A DNA stretch of 64,000 nt from Streptococcus mitis (GCF_023109105.1 NZ_JALDTZ010000003.1:62001-126000), one strand, 5' to 3'. Numbered from the stretch's first letter, positions 9,267-18,735 are shown. Notes: a model not told the origin generated them from the sequence alone. Numbers and translations: made by a program.

Positions 9267-10055
9267 ATGGCACATTTATTAGAAAAGACTAGAAAAATTA
9301 CTTCTATCCTGAAGCGTTCAGAGGAGCAGTTGCAGGAAGAACTCCCCTACAATGCGATTACGCGTCAACTGGCAGATATTATTGATTGTAACGCTTGTAT
9401 CGTCAATAGCAAGGGACGTCTCCTTGGCTATTTTATGCGTTATAAAACCAATACAGATCGTGTAGAGCAGTTCTTCCAAACTAAGATTTTTCCGGATGAC
9501 TACATTCAAGGTGCGAACATGATATACGATACAGAAGCCAATCTGACAGTTGATCATGATTTGAGTATTTTCCCTGTGGAAAGTCGTGCCGACTTTCCAG
9601 ATGGTTTAACGACTATTGCACCGATTCATGTATCAGGGATTCGCCTTGGCTCTTTGATTATTTGGCGCAATGATAAAAAATTCGAAGATGAGGATTTGAT
9701 CCTTGTTGAGATTGCCAGTACCGTTGTTGGGATTCAACTCCTCAACTTCCAGCGTGAAGAAGATGAGAAAAATATCCGTCGCCGTACTGCTGTTACCATG
9801 GCGGTCAATACCCTTTCTTACTCCGAACTCCGTGCTGTTTCAGCCATTTTAGGGGAATTAAATGGAAATGAAGGGCAGTTAACTGCGTCAGTGATTGCAG
9901 ACCGTATTGGAATCACCCGTTCTGTGATTGTCAATGCCCTTCGTAAACTTGAGTCTGCAGGGATTATTGAAAGTCGCTCACTTGGAATGAAGGGAACCTA
10001 TCTTAAGGTCTTGATTTCAGATATTTTTGAAGAAGTGAAGAAAAGAGATTACTAA
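9267..10055 (+). CDS. codY: GTP/BCAA-sensing transcriptional repressor CodY
   Basis: This 262-residue protein has the length and domain order of CodY: an N-terminal GAF domain (about 1-155) that binds branched-chain amino acids and a C-terminal winged helix ([20 protein letters not shown]). It represses amino-acid uptake, biosynthesis and nutrient genes when nutrients are plentiful. The start has GAGGTG seven bases upstream. The stop overlaps the ATG of pncA (TAATG), so the two are cotranscribed. A CodY-box-like site lies in its own promoter. Confidence 0.97.
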   Translation: MAHLLEKTRKITSILKRSEEQLQEELPYNAITRQLADIIDCNACIVNSKGRLLGYFMRYKTNTDRVEQFFQTKIFPDDYIQGANMIYDTEANLTVDHDLSIFPVESRADFPDGLTTIAPIHVSGIRLGSLIIWRNDKKFEDEDLILVEIASTVVGIQLLNFQREEDEKNIRRRTAVTMAVNTLSYSELRAVSAILGELNGNEGQLTASVIADRIGITRSVIVNALRKLESAGIIESRSLGMKGTYLKVLISDIFEEVKKRDY

Positions 10056-10630
10056 TGGCAAAGGCTTTAATTTCGATTGATTATACAGAAGATTTTGTTG
10101 CAGATAGTGGAAAATTGACAGCAGGCGCTCCAGCTCAGGCAATTTCAGATGCCATTGGCAAGGTGACTCGACTAGCTTTTGAACGCGGAGATTACATCTT
10201 CTTTACCATCGATGCTCATGAAGAGAACGATTGTTTCCATCCAGAAAGCAAGCTATTTCCTCCTCATAATTTGATTGGGACTAGTGGACGCAATTTATAC
10301 GGAGATTTGGGGACCTTTTATCAAGAGCATGGTTCAGACAGTCGTGTCTTTTGGATGGATAAACGCCATTACTCAGCATTTTCAGGGACAGACTTGGATA
10401 TTCGTTTGAGAGAGCGTCGAATTTCTACAGTTATCTTAACAGGGGTCTTGACGGATATCTGTGTCCTGCATACAGCTATAGACGCCTATAATCTAGGGTA
10501 TGACATTGAGATTGTTAAACCAGCTGTTGCTTCCATCTGGCCTGAAAATCATCAATTTGCCCTAGGTCATTTCAAAAATACACTTGGAGCTAAGTTGGTA
10601 GATGAAAATCTAAATGAAATTTCAGAGTAA
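10055..10630 (+). CDS. pncA: Nicotinamidase / isochorismatase-family hydrolase
   Basis: This 191-residue cysteine hydrolase probably converts nicotinamide to nicotinate in NAD salvage. The catalytic set is visible: Asp9 in ISIDYTEDF, the metal-site region FTIDAHEENDCFHPES, the Lys in MDKRHYSAF and the nucleophile Cys in LTGVLTDICVLHTA. It is translationally coupled to codY through TAATG, an arrangement seen in other streptococci. No terminator separates it from the following tRNA promoter. Confidence 0.9.
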   Translation: MAKALISIDYTEDFVADSGKLTAGAPAQAISDAIGKVTRLAFERGDYIFFTIDAHEENDCFHPESKLFPPHNLIGTSGRNLYGDLGTFYQEHGSDSRVFWMDKRHYSAFSGTDLDIRLRERRISTVILTGVLTDICVLHTAIDAYNLGYDIEIVKPAVASIWPENHQFALGHFKNTLGAKLVDENLNEISE

Positions 10631-10667
10631 TTTGGTTGATGAAATGAAAAAAATTTGAAAAAAAGTG

Positions 10668-10696
10668 TTGACAAGCATCCCAAAAGTTGATATACT
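10668..10696 (+). promoter_or_regulatory. tRNA-Leu promoter
   Basis: TTGACA (10668-10673) and TATACT (10691-10696) with a 17-base spacer lie directly ahead of the tRNA, a near-consensus sigma-A promoter. Confidence 0.9.
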
Positions 10697-10711
10697 AGTA
10701 AAGTAATCGAC

Positions 10712-10797
10712 GCGGGGATGGCGGAATTGGCAGACGCGCAGGACTAAGGATCCTGTGACCGCTTTAGGTCGTGAGGGTTCAAGTCCCTCTCTCCGCA
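10712..10797 (+). tRNA. tRNA-Leu (anticodon AAG)
   Basis: This 86-nt class II tRNA has a GCGGGGA acceptor stem pairing with TCTCCGC, a D-arm, the anticodon arm CAGGA-CTAAGGA-TCCTG with anticodon AAG, a long variable arm and the T-arm GGTTCAAGTCC. CCA is not encoded. Confidence 0.95.
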
Positions 10798-10803
10798 TAG
10801 GAT

Positions 10804-10873
10804 AAGAGTTAGCTTAGGCTAGCTCTTTTTTTCATCTAATTCAAGTAGAGCAAAAAATTTTTGCTCTTTTTTT
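10804..10873 (+). terminator. Tandem terminators after tRNA-Leu
   Basis: A 10-bp stem AAGAGTTAGC/GCTAGCTCTT (10804-10827) with a T7 tail is followed by a second stem AGAGCAAAAA/TTTTTGCTCT (10847-10867) with another T-run. Confidence 0.85.
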
Positions 10874-10903
10874 GTATTTCATAAACATTTCATATTTGGA
10901 TTT

Positions 10904-10909
10904 TATAAT
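10904..10909 (+). promoter_or_regulatory. Possible vex1 -10 element
   Basis: TATAAT lies 25 bases ahead of the vex1 start, after the tRNA terminators. A matching -35 is not obvious. No Pep27-like ORF is present between 10800 and 10934. Confidence 0.35.
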
Positions 10910-10934
10910 AGTCTTACAAATATGGAGGTGACAA

Positions 10935-12212
10935 ATGAATCCAATCCAAAGAGCTTGGGCTTATGTCAGCAGAAAACGACTGAGAAGTTTTATTTTATTT
11001 CTGATTTTATTTGTCCTATTGGGCGGAATTTCAGCATGTTTGACTCTGATGAAGTCCAACAAAACAGTGGAAACCAATCTTTACAAATCACTCAACACAT
11101 CTTTTTCTATTAAGAGGATAGAAAATGGTCAGACTTTCAAGTTGTCAGATCTAGCATCTGTAAGCAAGATTAAGGGACTGGAAACTGTCTCTCCTGAACT
11201 CGAGACGGTCGCAAAATTAAAAGACAAGGAAGCGGTGAGTGGAGAGCAGAGCGTGGAGCGTGATGATTTGTCAGCTGCGGACAAGAACTTAGTTAGCTTA
11301 ACGGCTCTTGAAGATTCATCTAAGGATGTGACCTTTACCAGTTCGGCCTTCAACCTAAAAGAAGGGCGACACCTTCAAAAAGGGGATTCCAAGAAAATCC
11401 TCATACACGAAGAGTTGGCTAAGAAGAATGGTCTTTCGCTTCATGACAAGATTGGCTTGGATGTTGGACAGTTCGAAGCTGGAAACGGGCAAACAGTAGA
11501 GTTTGAGATTGTCGGCATCTTTTCTGGTAAAAAACAAGAGAAATTCACAGGCTTGTCTTCTGACTTCAGTGAAAACCAAGTCTTTACAGACTATGAAAGC
11601 AGTCAAACTCTTTTGGGTAATGGTGAACCTCTAGTCAGTGCAGCTCGCTTTTATGTAGAAAATCCTAAGGAAATGGATGGACTTATGAAGCAGGTGGAAA
11701 ACTTATCCTTGGAAAATCAAGGCTACCAAGTCGAGAAGGAAAACAAGGCTTTTGAACAAATCAAAGACTCAGTTGCAACCTTCCAAACCTTTTTGACCAT
11801 TTTCCTTTATGGGATGTTGATAGCAGGAGCAGGAGCTTTAATTTTGGTCTTGTCTCTCTGGTTGAGAGAACGGGTCTACGAGGTGGGAATTTTACTGGCA
11901 CTTGGAAAAGGCAAGAGTTCAATTTTCTTACAGTTCTGTTTAGAGGTAGTTTTGGTATCTCTCGGTGCTTTGCTTCCAGCATTTGTTGCAGGAAATACTA
12001 TCACAACTTACCTACTCCAAACTCTATTAGCAAATGGAGATCAGACAGCCTTACAAGACACACTAGTCAAAGCAAGTGGTTTATCAACCAGCATCCTATC
12101 TTTTGCAGAATCCTATGTCTTTCTGTTATTGATTAGTTGCTTGTTAGTAGCACTTTGTTTCCTATTCTTATTTAGAAAATCACCTAAGGAAATTTTATCA
12201 TCTATTAGTTAA
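10935..12212 (+). CDS. vex1: ABC transporter permease Vex1 (FtsX/MacB type)
   Basis: This 425-residue permease has one N-terminal membrane helix (about 15-38), a large extracellular MacB periplasmic-core-like domain (about 40-275) and three C-terminal helices. The arrangement is the MacB/FtsX mechanotransmission type. With Vex2 and Vex3 it forms the Vex exporter that pneumococcus encodes beside VncRS. GGAGGTG lies seven bases before the ATG. The stop codon is fused to the first base of a BOX element, so the operon is interrupted by 126 bases before vex2. Confidence 0.88.
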   Translation: MNPIQRAWAYVSRKRLRSFILFLILFVLLGGISACLTLMKSNKTVETNLYKSLNTSFSIKRIENGQTFKLSDLASVSKIKGLETVSPELETVAKLKDKEAVSGEQSVERDDLSAADKNLVSLTALEDSSKDVTFTSSAFNLKEGRHLQKGDSKKILIHEELAKKNGLSLHDKIGLDVGQFEAGNGQTVEFEIVGIFSGKKQEKFTGLSSDFSENQVFTDYESSQTLLGNGEPLVSAARFYVENPKEMDGLMKQVENLSLENQGYQVEKENKAFEQIKDSVATFQTFLTIFLYGMLIAGAGALILVLSLWLRERVYEVGILLALGKGKSSIFLQFCLEVVLVSLGALLPAFVAGNTITTYLLQTLLANGDQTALQDTLVKASGLSTSILSFAESYVFLLLISCLLVALCFLFLFRKSPKEILSSIS

Positions 12213-12324
12213 TACTCTTCGAAAATCTCTTCAAACCGCGTCAGCTTTATCTGCAACCTCAAAGCTGTGCTTTGAGCAACCTGCAGCTAGCTTCCTAGTT
12301 TAATCTTTGATTTTCATTGAGTAT
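12212..12324 (+). repeat. BOX element inside the vex operon
   Basis: This 113-bp BOX in plus orientation begins at the last base of the vex1 stop codon. It keeps the conserved ends and a central CTCAAAGCTGTGCTTTGAG palindrome of boxB type. Transcribed within the vex mRNA it would fold between vex1 and vex2. Confidence 0.9.
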
Positions 12325-12338
12325 AAGAAGGAGAAATC

Positions 12339-12986
12339 ATGACTTTATTACAATTACAAGATGTTACCTACCGTTATAAGAACACTGCTGAGGCAGTTTT
12401 ATATCAGATCAATTATCATTTTGAACCTGGGAAATTTTACAGTATTATTGGGGAGTCAGGAGCAGGAAAATCCACTCTCTTGTCCCTACTTGCTGGTCTA
12501 GATAGTCCTGTTGAAGGTTCTATCCTTTTCCAAGGAGAAGATATTCGTAAGAAGGGCTATTCTTATCATCGCATGCACCATATTTCCCTGGTCTTTCAAA
12601 ATTATAACTTGATAGATTATCTTTCTCCACTGGAAAATATCCGCTTGGTCAACAAAAAGGCAAGCAAGGATACACTGCTTGAGCTTGGTTTGGATGAAAG
12701 TCAGATTAAGCGGAATGTTCTCCAGTTATCAGGCGGTCAACAACAACGTGTTGCCATTGCTCGTAGTTTGGTCTCAGAAGCTCCAGCTATTCTAGCAGAT
12801 GAGCCAACAGGAAATCTGGACCCTAAAACTGCTGGAGATATTGTCGAACTGCTCAAATCACTTGCCCAGAAAACAGGTAAATGTGTTATCGTCGTAACTC
12901 ACAGCAAAGAAGTAGCACAAGCGTCAGATATTACACTTGAGTTGAAGGACAAGAAATTGACTGAAACTCGCAATACTACGAAATAA
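12339..12986 (+). CDS. vex2: ABC transporter ATP-binding protein Vex2
   Basis: This 215-residue LolD/MacB-class ATPase shows Walker [11 protein letters not shown], signature [14 protein letters not shown], Walker [13 protein letters not shown] and the switch His in VVTHS. It has an AAGGAG site eight bases before the ATG. It pairs with the two FtsX-type permeases Vex1 and Vex3 on either side. Confidence 0.93.
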   Translation: MTLLQLQDVTYRYKNTAEAVLYQINYHFEPGKFYSIIGESGAGKSTLLSLLAGLDSPVEGSILFQGEDIRKKGYSYHRMHHISLVFQNYNLIDYLSPLENIRLVNKKASKDTLLELGLDESQIKRNVLQLSGGQQQRVAIARSLVSEAPAILADEPTGNLDPKTAGDIVELLKSLAQKTGKCVIVVTHSKEVAQASDITLELKDKKLTETRNTTK

Positions 12987-13046
12987 TATGAAATAATATG
13001 AACTTGTTTTGATAGAATTATAAAATCAAATCTAGAAAGGGAACCT

Positions 13047-14426
13047 ATGTTACACAATGCATTTGCCTATGTTACAAGGAAGTTTTTCAAATCGATTGTC
13101 ATCTTCCTGATTATTCTCCTCATGGCGAGCTTGAGTTTGGTCGGCTTATCGATCAAGGGAGCTACTGCCAAGGCTTCTCAGGAGACCTTTAAAAATATCA
13201 CCAACAGCTTTTCTATGCAAATCAATCGTCGCGTCAATCAAGGAACACCACGTGGTGCTGGGAATATTAAGGGTGAGGACATCAAAAAAATCACCGAAAA
13301 CAAGGCCATCGAGTCTTATGTTAAACGTATCAACGCTATCGGAGATTTGACTGGATATGAACTCATCGAAACGCCAGAAACCAAGAAGAATCTAACACCT
13401 GATCGTGCTAAACATTTTGGAAGTAGCTTGATGATTACAGGTGTCAATGATTCCTCTAAAGAAGACAAGTTTGTCTCTGGTTCTTATAAGCTGGTCGAAG
13501 GTGAGCACCTAACCAACGATGACAAAGACAAGATCCTCATGCACAAGGACTTGGCAGCCAAACACGGTTGGAAAGTCGGAGATAAGGTCAAACTGGACTC
13601 CAATGTCTACGACGCAGACAATGAAAAAGGTGCCAAGGAAACAGTCGAAGTGACCATCAAGGGACTCTTTGATGGTCACAATAAGTCAGCAGTAACCTAC
13701 TCACAAGAGCTTTACGAAAACACAGCTATCACAGACATCCATACAGCTGCTAAACTATATGGTTACACAGAAGAAACTGCTATTTATGGAGATGCAACCT
13801 TCTTTGTAACAGCCGATAAAAACTTGGATGACGTCATGAAAGAGTTGAATGGTATCAGCGGTATCAACTGGAAGAGCTACACACTGGTTAAGAGCTCCTC
13901 TAACTACCCAGCTCTTGAGCAATCCATCTCTGGTATGTACAAGATGGCTAACCTCCTCTTCTGGGGTAGCTTGAGCTTCTCAGTTCTTCTCCTTGCCCTC
14001 TTGCTTAGCCTTTGGATCAATGCCCGTCGCAAGGAAGTGGGAATTCTCCTCTCTATCGGACTCAAGCAGACAAGTATCTTGGGTCAATTCATCACTGAAT
14101 CCATCTTGATTGCCATTCCTGCTCTTGTTTCTGCTTACTTCTTAGCTACTTACACAGCGCGTGCAATCGGAAATACTGTTCTTGCCAATGTCACTTCAGG
14201 TGTTGCCAAGCAAGCCAGCAAGGCTGCTCAAGCCTCTAACCTTGGTGGTGGTGCAGAAGTAGATGGCTTTAGCAAGACCTTGTCGAGCCTAGATATTTCC
14301 ATTCAGACATCAGACTTTATCATCGTCTTTGTCCTTGCCTTGGTTCTAGTGGTTCTCGTTATGGTGCTTGCTTCAAGCAATCTCCTTAGAAAACAACCAA
14401 AAGAGCTCTTGCTCGATAGCGAATAA
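13047..14426 (+). CDS. vex3: ABC transporter permease Vex3 (FtsX/MacB type)
   Basis: This 459-residue permease has the same topology as Vex1: one N-terminal helix, a long extracellular domain (about 40-300) and three C-terminal helices (around 310-330, 350-370 and 425-445). The LLSLWINARRKEVGILLSIGLKQ segment is the conserved FtsX cytoplasmic coupling region. It is the last gene of the vex unit and is followed by a long stem-loop. Confidence 0.9.
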   Translation: MLHNAFAYVTRKFFKSIVIFLIILLMASLSLVGLSIKGATAKASQETFKNITNSFSMQINRRVNQGTPRGAGNIKGEDIKKITENKAIESYVKRINAIGDLTGYELIETPETKKNLTPDRAKHFGSSLMITGVNDSSKEDKFVSGSYKLVEGEHLTNDDKDKILMHKDLAAKHGWKVGDKVKLDSNVYDADNEKGAKETVEVTIKGLFDGHNKSAVTYSQELYENTAITDIHTAAKLYGYTEETAIYGDATFFVTADKNLDDVMKELNGISGINWKSYTLVKSSSNYPALEQSISGMYKMANLLFWGSLSFSVLLLALLLSLWINARRKEVGILLSIGLKQTSILGQFITESILIAIPALVSAYFLATYTARAIGNTVLANVTSGVAKQASKAAQASNLGGGAEVDGFSKTLSSLDISIQTSDFIIVFVLALVLVVLVMVLASSNLLRKQPKELLLDSE

Positions 14427-14432
14427 CAAACT

Positions 14433-14479
14433 TGCTACCTATTCTCCCCTAAATGGGGTATAATATAGGTAGCATTTTT
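14433..14479 (+). terminator. Terminator after vex3, possibly with a vncR promoter
   Basis: GCTACCTAT and ATAGGTAGC flank an inner CCCC/GGGG stem, followed by ATTTTT. The right arm also contains TATAAT (14459-14464), which could serve as the vncRS -10, so the element may both reduce readthrough and start vncRS transcription. Confidence 0.7.
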
Positions 14480-14567
14480 ATCTATTTCATCTTGATAAGG
14501 TCTCTACCTTTTAGGGTGAAACTGAGATGACTTATAAGAAATTTAAAGGAATGTGAAAAATTTTTCT

Positions 14568-15224
14568 ATGAAAATTTTAATTGTAGAAGATGAAGAGATG
14601 ATCCGTGAGGGGGTCAGTGATTATTTGACGGATTGTGGTTATGAAACCATTGAGGCTGCAGATGGAGAAGAAGCGCTAGAGCAATTTTCCAATCATCAAG
14701 TAGACTTGGTTCTCTTAGATATTCAAATGCCGAAACTCAATGGTTTAGAGGTTTTGTCAGAAATCCGTAAAAGTAGCCAAGTTCCGGTCTTGATGTTGAC
14801 AGCCTTTCAGGATGAAGAATATAAGATGAGTGCCTTTGCCTCTCTGGCAGATGGCTATCTGGAAAAACCCTTCTCCCTCTCCCTCTTAAAAGTGAGGGTA
14901 GACGCGATTTTCAAGCGCTATTACGATACGGGACGAATCTTCTCTTATAAGGATGCCAAGGTGGATTTTGAGAGCTACAGTGCAAGCCTAGCAGGAGAGG
15001 AAGTAGCCATCAATGCTAAAGAGTTGGAAATTCTTGATTATTTGGTGAAAAATGAAGGAAGGGCCTTGACTCGATCTCAGATTATTGATGCTGTCTGGAA
15101 GGTGACAGATGAGGTGCCTTTTGACCGTGTCATTGATGTTTATATCAAGGAATTGCGAAAAAAGTTAGACTTGGATTGCATCCTCACTGTGCGCAATGTT
15201 GGTTATAAATTGGAGCGAAAATGA
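14568..15224 (+). CDS. vncR: Response regulator VncR (OmpR family)
   Basis: This 218-residue regulator has a receiver domain (1-115; phosphoacceptor Asp in LVLLDIQMPK, Thr in MLTAFQ, Lys in YLEKPFS) and an OmpR winged helix ending VRNVGYKLERK. I place the start at ATG 14568, giving MKILIVEDEE. An upstream GTG (14553) is in frame but only two bases after AAGGA. The 3' end overlaps vncS by four bases. VncRS was first linked to vancomycin tolerance in pneumococcus, a role since disputed. Confidence 0.9.
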   Translation: MKILIVEDEEMIREGVSDYLTDCGYETIEAADGEEALEQFSNHQVDLVLLDIQMPKLNGLEVLSEIRKSSQVPVLMLTAFQDEEYKMSAFASLADGYLEKPFSLSLLKVRVDAIFKRYYDTGRIFSYKDAKVDFESYSASLAGEEVAINAKELEILDYLVKNEGRALTRSQIIDAVWKVTDEVPFDRVIDVYIKELRKKLDLDCILTVRNVGYKLERK

Positions 15225-16549
15225 AACGAACAGGTTTATTTACAAAGATATTTATCTATACCTTCTCAATTTTTAGTGTTCTGGTCGTCTGTCTTCATTT
15301 AGCCATTTATTTTCTCTTTCCGTCAACTTATCTGAGCCATCGTCAGGAAACCATTGGCCAGAAAGCGACAGCCATTGCCCAATCCCTAGAAGGTAAGGAT
15401 AGGCAGAGCATCGAGCAAGTGTTAGACTTGTATTCCCAGACTAGTGATATCAAGGGAGCGGTCAAGGGCGAGATGACCGAGGACAAGTTAGAAGTCAAGG
15501 ACAGCCTTCCTCTGGATACAGATCGCCAGACCACCTCTCTCTTTATCGAAGAGCGCGAGGTGAAAACGCAAGACGGTGGCACTATGACCCTGCAATTTTT
15601 AGCTTCCATGGATTTGCAAAAGGAAGCAGAGCAGATCAGTCTCCAGTTTCTACCCTATACCCTGCTGGCTTCCTTTCTGATTTCCCTCTTGGTGGCCTAC
15701 ATCTATGCTCGGACCATTGTCGCTCCGATTTTGGAAATCAAGCGAGTGACCCGTCGGATGATGGATTTGGATGCCCAAGTGCGTTTGCGCGTGGATTCTA
15801 AGGATGAGATTGGTGATCTCAAGGAACAAATCAATAGCCTCTACCAGCATCTTTTGACTGTCATTGCGGACTTGCATGACAAGAATGAAGCCATTCTCCA
15901 GCTGGAAAAAATGAAGGTTGAGTTTTTACGAGGTGCTTCGCATGAACTGAAAACACCTCTGGCTAGTTTGAAAATCCTGATCGAAAACATGAAAGAAAAT
16001 GTCGGTCGTTATAAGGATAGAGACCACTATCTGGGAGTTGCCTTGGGGATTGTGGATGAGCTCAATCACCACGTTCTCCAGATACTTTCTCTCTCGTCTG
16101 TACAGGAATTACGAGATGATAGGGAACAAATTGACTTACTCCAGATGACGCAAAGTCTGGTTAAGGATTATGTCCTGCTAGCCAAGGAAAGAGATCTCCA
16201 GATAGACAATAGTTTGACTCATCAGCAGGCTTATCTAAACCCATCTGTCATGAAGTTGATTCTGTCTAACCTCATCAGTAATGCTATCAAGCACTCTGTT
16301 CCAGGTGGTTTGGTTCGAATTGGAGAAAGAGAAGGGGAACTTTTTATAGAAAATAGCTGTAGTCCTGAAGAACAAGAAAAACTAGCCCAATCTTTTTCTG
16401 ATAATGCTAGTCGCAAGGCCAAGGGGTCTGGTATGGGACTCTTTGTGGTTAAGAGTCTATTAGAACATGAAAAATTAGCTTATCGTTTCGAGATGGAGGA
16501 GAATCGTTTGACCTTCTTTATAGCTTTTCCAAAAGTCACCCAAGACTAG
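15221..16549 (+). CDS. vncS: Sensor histidine kinase VncS
   Basis: This 442-residue membrane kinase has two N-terminal helices (about 10-32 and 143-163) bounding an extracellular sensor domain, then HAMP (about 165-215), the H-box GASHELKTPLASL, the N-box LSNLISNAIKHS and the G-box GSGMGLFVVKSLL. Overlap with vncR and position after the vex genes match the pneumococcal vex-vnc locus. Its signal is not evident from sequence. Confidence 0.92.
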   Translation: MKRTGLFTKIFIYTFSIFSVLVVCLHLAIYFLFPSTYLSHRQETIGQKATAIAQSLEGKDRQSIEQVLDLYSQTSDIKGAVKGEMTEDKLEVKDSLPLDTDRQTTSLFIEEREVKTQDGGTMTLQFLASMDLQKEAEQISLQFLPYTLLASFLISLLVAYIYARTIVAPILEIKRVTRRMMDLDAQVRLRVDSKDEIGDLKEQINSLYQHLLTVIADLHDKNEAILQLEKMKVEFLRGASHELKTPLASLKILIENMKENVGRYKDRDHYLGVALGIVDELNHHVLQILSLSSVQELRDDREQIDLLQMTQSLVKDYVLLAKERDLQIDNSLTHQQAYLNPSVMKLILSNLISNAIKHSVPGGLVRIGEREGELFIENSCSPEEQEKLAQSFSDNASRKAKGSGMGLFVVKSLLEHEKLAYRFEMEENRLTFFIAFPKVTQD

Positions 16550-16689
16550 GGAGAGAAAAGGTTTACATATCTGAAAATAGAAGAAATTCAATCGAAACCA
16601 CGGGAAAAACTAGCTTTTTTTGTGAAAAAGTGATAAAATGAACAATGTAAATGGGATGTCCCATAAAAATATACAGGAGGCCTGATAAA

Positions 16690-17571
16690 ATGGCAATCGT
16701 TTCAGCAGAAAAATTTGTCCAAGCAGCTCGTGACAACGGTTATGCAGTTGGTGGATTTAACACAAACAACCTTGAGTGGACTCAAGCAATCTTGCGCGCA
16801 GCAGAAGCTAAAAAAGCTCCAGTTTTGATCCAAACTTCTATGGGTGCTGCTAAATACATGGGTGGTTACAAAGTTGCTCGCAACTTGATCGCTAACCTTG
16901 TAGAATCAATGGGTATCACTGTACCAGTAGCTATCCACCTTGACCACGGTCACTACGAAGATGCACTTGAGTGTATCGAAGTTGGTTACACTTCAATCAT
17001 GTTTGACGGTTCACACCTTCCAGTTGAAGAAAACCTTAAATTGGCTAAAGACGTTGTTGAAAAAGCACACGCTAAAGGTATCTCAGTAGAAGCTGAAGTT
17101 GGCACTATCGGTGGTGAAGAAGACGGAATCATCGGTAAAGGTGAATTGGCTCCAATCGAAGACGCTAAAGCAATGGTTGCAACTGGTATCGACTTCTTGG
17201 CAGCTGGTATCGGTAACATCCACGGTCCTTACCCTGCAAACTGGGAAGGTCTTGACCTTGACCACTTGCAAAAATTGACAGAAGCTCTTCCAGGATTCCC
17301 AATCGTATTGCACGGTGGATCAGGTATTCCTGATGAGCAAATCCAAGCAGCTATCAAACTTGGTGTTGCTAAAGTTAACGTTAACACTGAATGCCAAATC
17401 GCATTCGCTAACGCAACTCGTAAATTTGCTCGTGACTACGAAGCAAACGAAGCAGAATACGACAAGAAGAAACTCTTCGACCCACGTAAATTCTTGGCTG
17501 ACGGTGTAAAAGCTATCCAAGCATCAGTTGAAGAACGTATCGACGTATTCGGTTCAGAAGGTAAAGCTTAA
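16690..17571 (+). CDS. fba: Class II fructose-1,6-bisphosphate aldolase
   Basis: This 293-residue zinc aldolase of glycolysis starts at ATG 16690 (MAIVSAEKF), with AGGAGG upstream; extending to earlier start codons would add residues foreign to the family. Zinc and substrate residues are visible in AIHLDHGHYED, VEAEVGTIGGEED and IVLHGGSGIPD. Codon use is strongly biased to preferred codons, as for highly expressed genes. In pneumococcus it also follows vncS. Confidence 0.97.
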   Translation: MAIVSAEKFVQAARDNGYAVGGFNTNNLEWTQAILRAAEAKKAPVLIQTSMGAAKYMGGYKVARNLIANLVESMGITVPVAIHLDHGHYEDALECIEVGYTSIMFDGSHLPVEENLKLAKDVVEKAHAKGISVEAEVGTIGGEEDGIIGKGELAPIEDAKAMVATGIDFLAAGIGNIHGPYPANWEGLDLDHLQKLTEALPGFPIVLHGGSGIPDEQIQAAIKLGVAKVNVNTECQIAFANATRKFARDYEANEAEYDKKKLFDPRKFLADGVKAIQASVEERIDVFGSEGKA

Positions 17572-17594
17572 TCTAGCTTAACCATACAAAACAG

Positions 17595-17620
17595 AAACCT
17601 ACCCATTGGGTGGGTTTTTT
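17595..17620 (+). terminator. fba terminator
   Basis: AAACCTACCCA pairs with TGGGTGGGTTT, followed by TTT. Confidence 0.88.
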
Positions 17621-17665
17621 GTGTCTGGAGTTTTAGAGAATATACTGAAGAAGAATAATCTAAAT

Positions 17666-17694
17666 TTGCTAAAAGAGTCTAATTTTTGTACAAT
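17666..17694 (+). promoter_or_regulatory. Promoter of the hydrolase gene (leaderless layout)
   Basis: TTGCTA (17666-17671) and TACAAT (17689-17694) are 17 bases apart. The expected +1 falls on the ATG at 17701 and there is no ribosome binding site. Confidence 0.5.
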
Positions 17695-17700
17695 AATGCT

Positions 17701-18633
17701 ATGAAAAAACTGAAAAAATGGAGTCTTGGGTTTCTTAGTTTCATTCTTTTGTTTTTAGGGGCAACATTTATCTTTCACCGTATTAGTCTAGAGAAGGAGC
17801 GAGCCTCCCTAAATCCTATGGGGAAAACAGTTCTTGTCAATGGGCACAAAATGAATGTTTACGTTGAAGGGGATGGTCCAGAGACTATAGTAGTTCTCTC
17901 AGGTGCTGGAATTGCCTCTCCGATCTTGGACTTTAAGAATTTAACAGATTCCCTATCAAAAAACTATAAAATTGTCGTAGTCGAGAGAGCTGGATATGGT
18001 TATAGTGATGATAGCAATCATTCAAGAGATGTGATGGAGATTTTGTCTGAGACGCGTCAAGCTCTTTCACAAGTAAATGTCAAAGGTCCTTTTATCATTT
18101 TGTCTCATTCCATGGCTAGTCTTGAGAGCTTAGCTTGGCAGGAAAAATATCCTGATGAAGTGAAAACTTTGGTTGGGTTAGATTGGGCACTGCCAGCTAG
18201 TTATGAGAATTTAAAGGACAATCAAGCCTTGATTACTGTGGCCTATTGGACTAGCAAGATTGGCTTATTACGCTACTTCCCTGAGTCTTTTTATATAAAA
18301 AATCCAACTCTGAACGAAAGTGAACGAAAAAAATATAAACTTCTAGCTTATAAGCAGTTGATGTCACAAGCCATGCTTCATGAATCCCAAACGGTAAATG
18401 AAAATGCCAAGAAAGTTCCCTCAAACATTAATCCGAAAATTCCCACCTTACTACTGGTGTCTAACGGTCAAGGAACTAGTTTTGGTCAATCAGAATGGCA
18501 ACGCTACGCAGAGAAATTTGCTAGTGGACAGTCTAATGTGAAAGTCATCTATATGGATATACCACACGACCTTTATCATTATCAAAATCATGAGGTTGTT
18601 TCTCGCATTGAAGATTTTTTAAAGAGTAATTGA
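17701..18633 (+). CDS. Membrane-anchored alpha/beta hydrolase
   Basis: This 310-residue protein has an N-terminal signal-anchor helix (LGFLSFILLFLGATFIF) and an extracellular alpha/beta-hydrolase fold. The oxyanion region is VVLSGAGIASP, the nucleophile elbow ILSHSMASLESL has Ser in an H-S-M-A context, an acid is likely near LLVSNGQG and the catalytic His is in DIPHDLYHYQNHEV. The substrate is unknown. I choose ATG 17701 over an upstream TTG. No neighbour shares its transcription unit. Confidence 0.85.
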   Translation: MKKLKKWSLGFLSFILLFLGATFIFHRISLEKERASLNPMGKTVLVNGHKMNVYVEGDGPETIVVLSGAGIASPILDFKNLTDSLSKNYKIVVVERAGYGYSDDSNHSRDVMEILSETRQALSQVNVKGPFIILSHSMASLESLAWQEKYPDEVKTLVGLDWALPASYENLKDNQALITVAYWTSKIGLLRYFPESFYIKNPTLNESERKKYKLLAYKQLMSQAMLHESQTVNENAKKVPSNINPKIPTLLLVSNGQGTSFGQSEWQRYAEKFASGQSNVKVIYMDIPHDLYHYQNHEVVSRIEDFLKSN

Positions 18634-18735
18634 GGGGTTAGAAAACATTTTAGACTGATGGCAATAATTAAATGCTGAAGGATTAACAGTAGAATCGTGA
18701 GTTTTTCGATTAAAAAAATTCTTTTTCTTAACAAT

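Noticed and set aside
16651-16692. Longer fba start at 16651
   Set aside because: It would add 13 residues foreign to class II aldolases and would cover the AGGAGG site that belongs to ATG 16690.
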